In this document: positions 5,829 to 5,923 of the stretch, piece after piece
Numbering within the stretch: the first letter of the stretch is position 1
How the letters are laid out: each line of letters begins with the position of its first letter
Program-made: the position numbers and the translations under genes
Notes under the pieces: generated by a model
Database searches by the model: none
What the model was told of the DNA's origin: nothing
Seen by the model: the letters and a program-made list of their open reading frames with translations, nothing else
Source: an uncultured Clostridia bacterium
Lineage (GTDB): Bacteria > Bacillota > Clostridia > UBA1381
Assembly: GCA_934444735.1 (NCBI GenBank)
Contig: CAKSDE010000034.1
Coordinates: 1 to 5,923, forward strand
Direction of reading: 5' to 3'
DNA length: 5,923 nt

Positions 5829-5850
5829 CCTTGATTTAACAGTGATAAGG
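5829..5850. other. candidate attachment core downstream of integrase 2
   Basis: CCTTGATTT and GATAAGG form a short imperfect inverted repeat around a central AACAGT stretch. This is the size and layout of a tyrosine-recombinase core, placed about 115 bases after the integrase gene, where an element end is expected. Only about five base pairs are symmetric and no second copy is visible in the window, so this is a suggestion. The rest of 5713-5923 holds no coding frame, tRNA or other RNA gene that I can recognise, so I cannot tell where the element stops and flanking DNA begins. Confidence 0.2.
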
Positions 5851-5923
5851 AGCTAATTCAAACTTACTACTGTTGGCTGACGGATTCGGTGTGCAGAGGT
5901 AACAAACGCTAAGATGACCTCTC

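Noticed and set aside
5895..5922. AGAGGT and ACCTCT form a 6-bp inverted repeat near the window end, possibly part of a structured RNA or a terminator.
   Set aside because: The stem is short with a 16-base loop, there is no T tract within the window, and I recognise no RNA family. It is not distinguishable from chance.

Overview
The window looks like accessory DNA from a low-to-moderate G+C Firmicute, most likely a gut Clostridia species. The evidence is the AT-rich codon use, strong AGGAG-type ribosome sites, a clostridial-type large serine recombinase, and modules typical of clostridial integrative elements. It holds no housekeeping gene, rRNA, tRNA or CRISPR array. Taxonomy is an inference from style only.

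Layout. (A) 1-1664, plus strand: the 3' end of an unrecognised gene, then a complete large serine recombinase. This is probably the end of a serine-recombinase transposon or integrative element that continues left of the window. (B) about 1695-3773, minus strand: the remains of a second element, read right to left as the C-terminal part of a phage/ICE-type primase-helicase ATPase, an intact small excisionase, and a tyrosine integrase that stops matching its family just after the HDIRH box. (C) 3774-5712, plus strand: a third module, with the C-terminal part of a Cro/CI-type (XRE) repressor overlapping a complete tyrosine integrase. That integrase carries an unusual internal helix-turn-helix-like segment. 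(D) 5713-5923: non-coding DNA with a perfect 23-bp inverted repeat and a weak candidate attachment core. It is plausibly the outer end of module C.

How it fits together. Three site-specific recombinases of two chemistries lie within 6 kb, and the three modules meet at two sharp junctions. At about 1665-1694 the serine recombinase unit cuts off the catalytic C-terminus of integrase 1. At about 3771-3777 two divergently oriented gene fragments meet head to head, each missing its N-terminal part. The simplest reading is a graveyard or nest of integrative elements: one inserted into the integrase of another, which is itself fused to a third by deletion or illegitimate recombination. The serine recombinase, the excisionase and integrase 2 still look intact. 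Integrase 1, the primase-helicase and the repressor look broken. An assembly chimera at either junction cannot be excluded from sequence alone.
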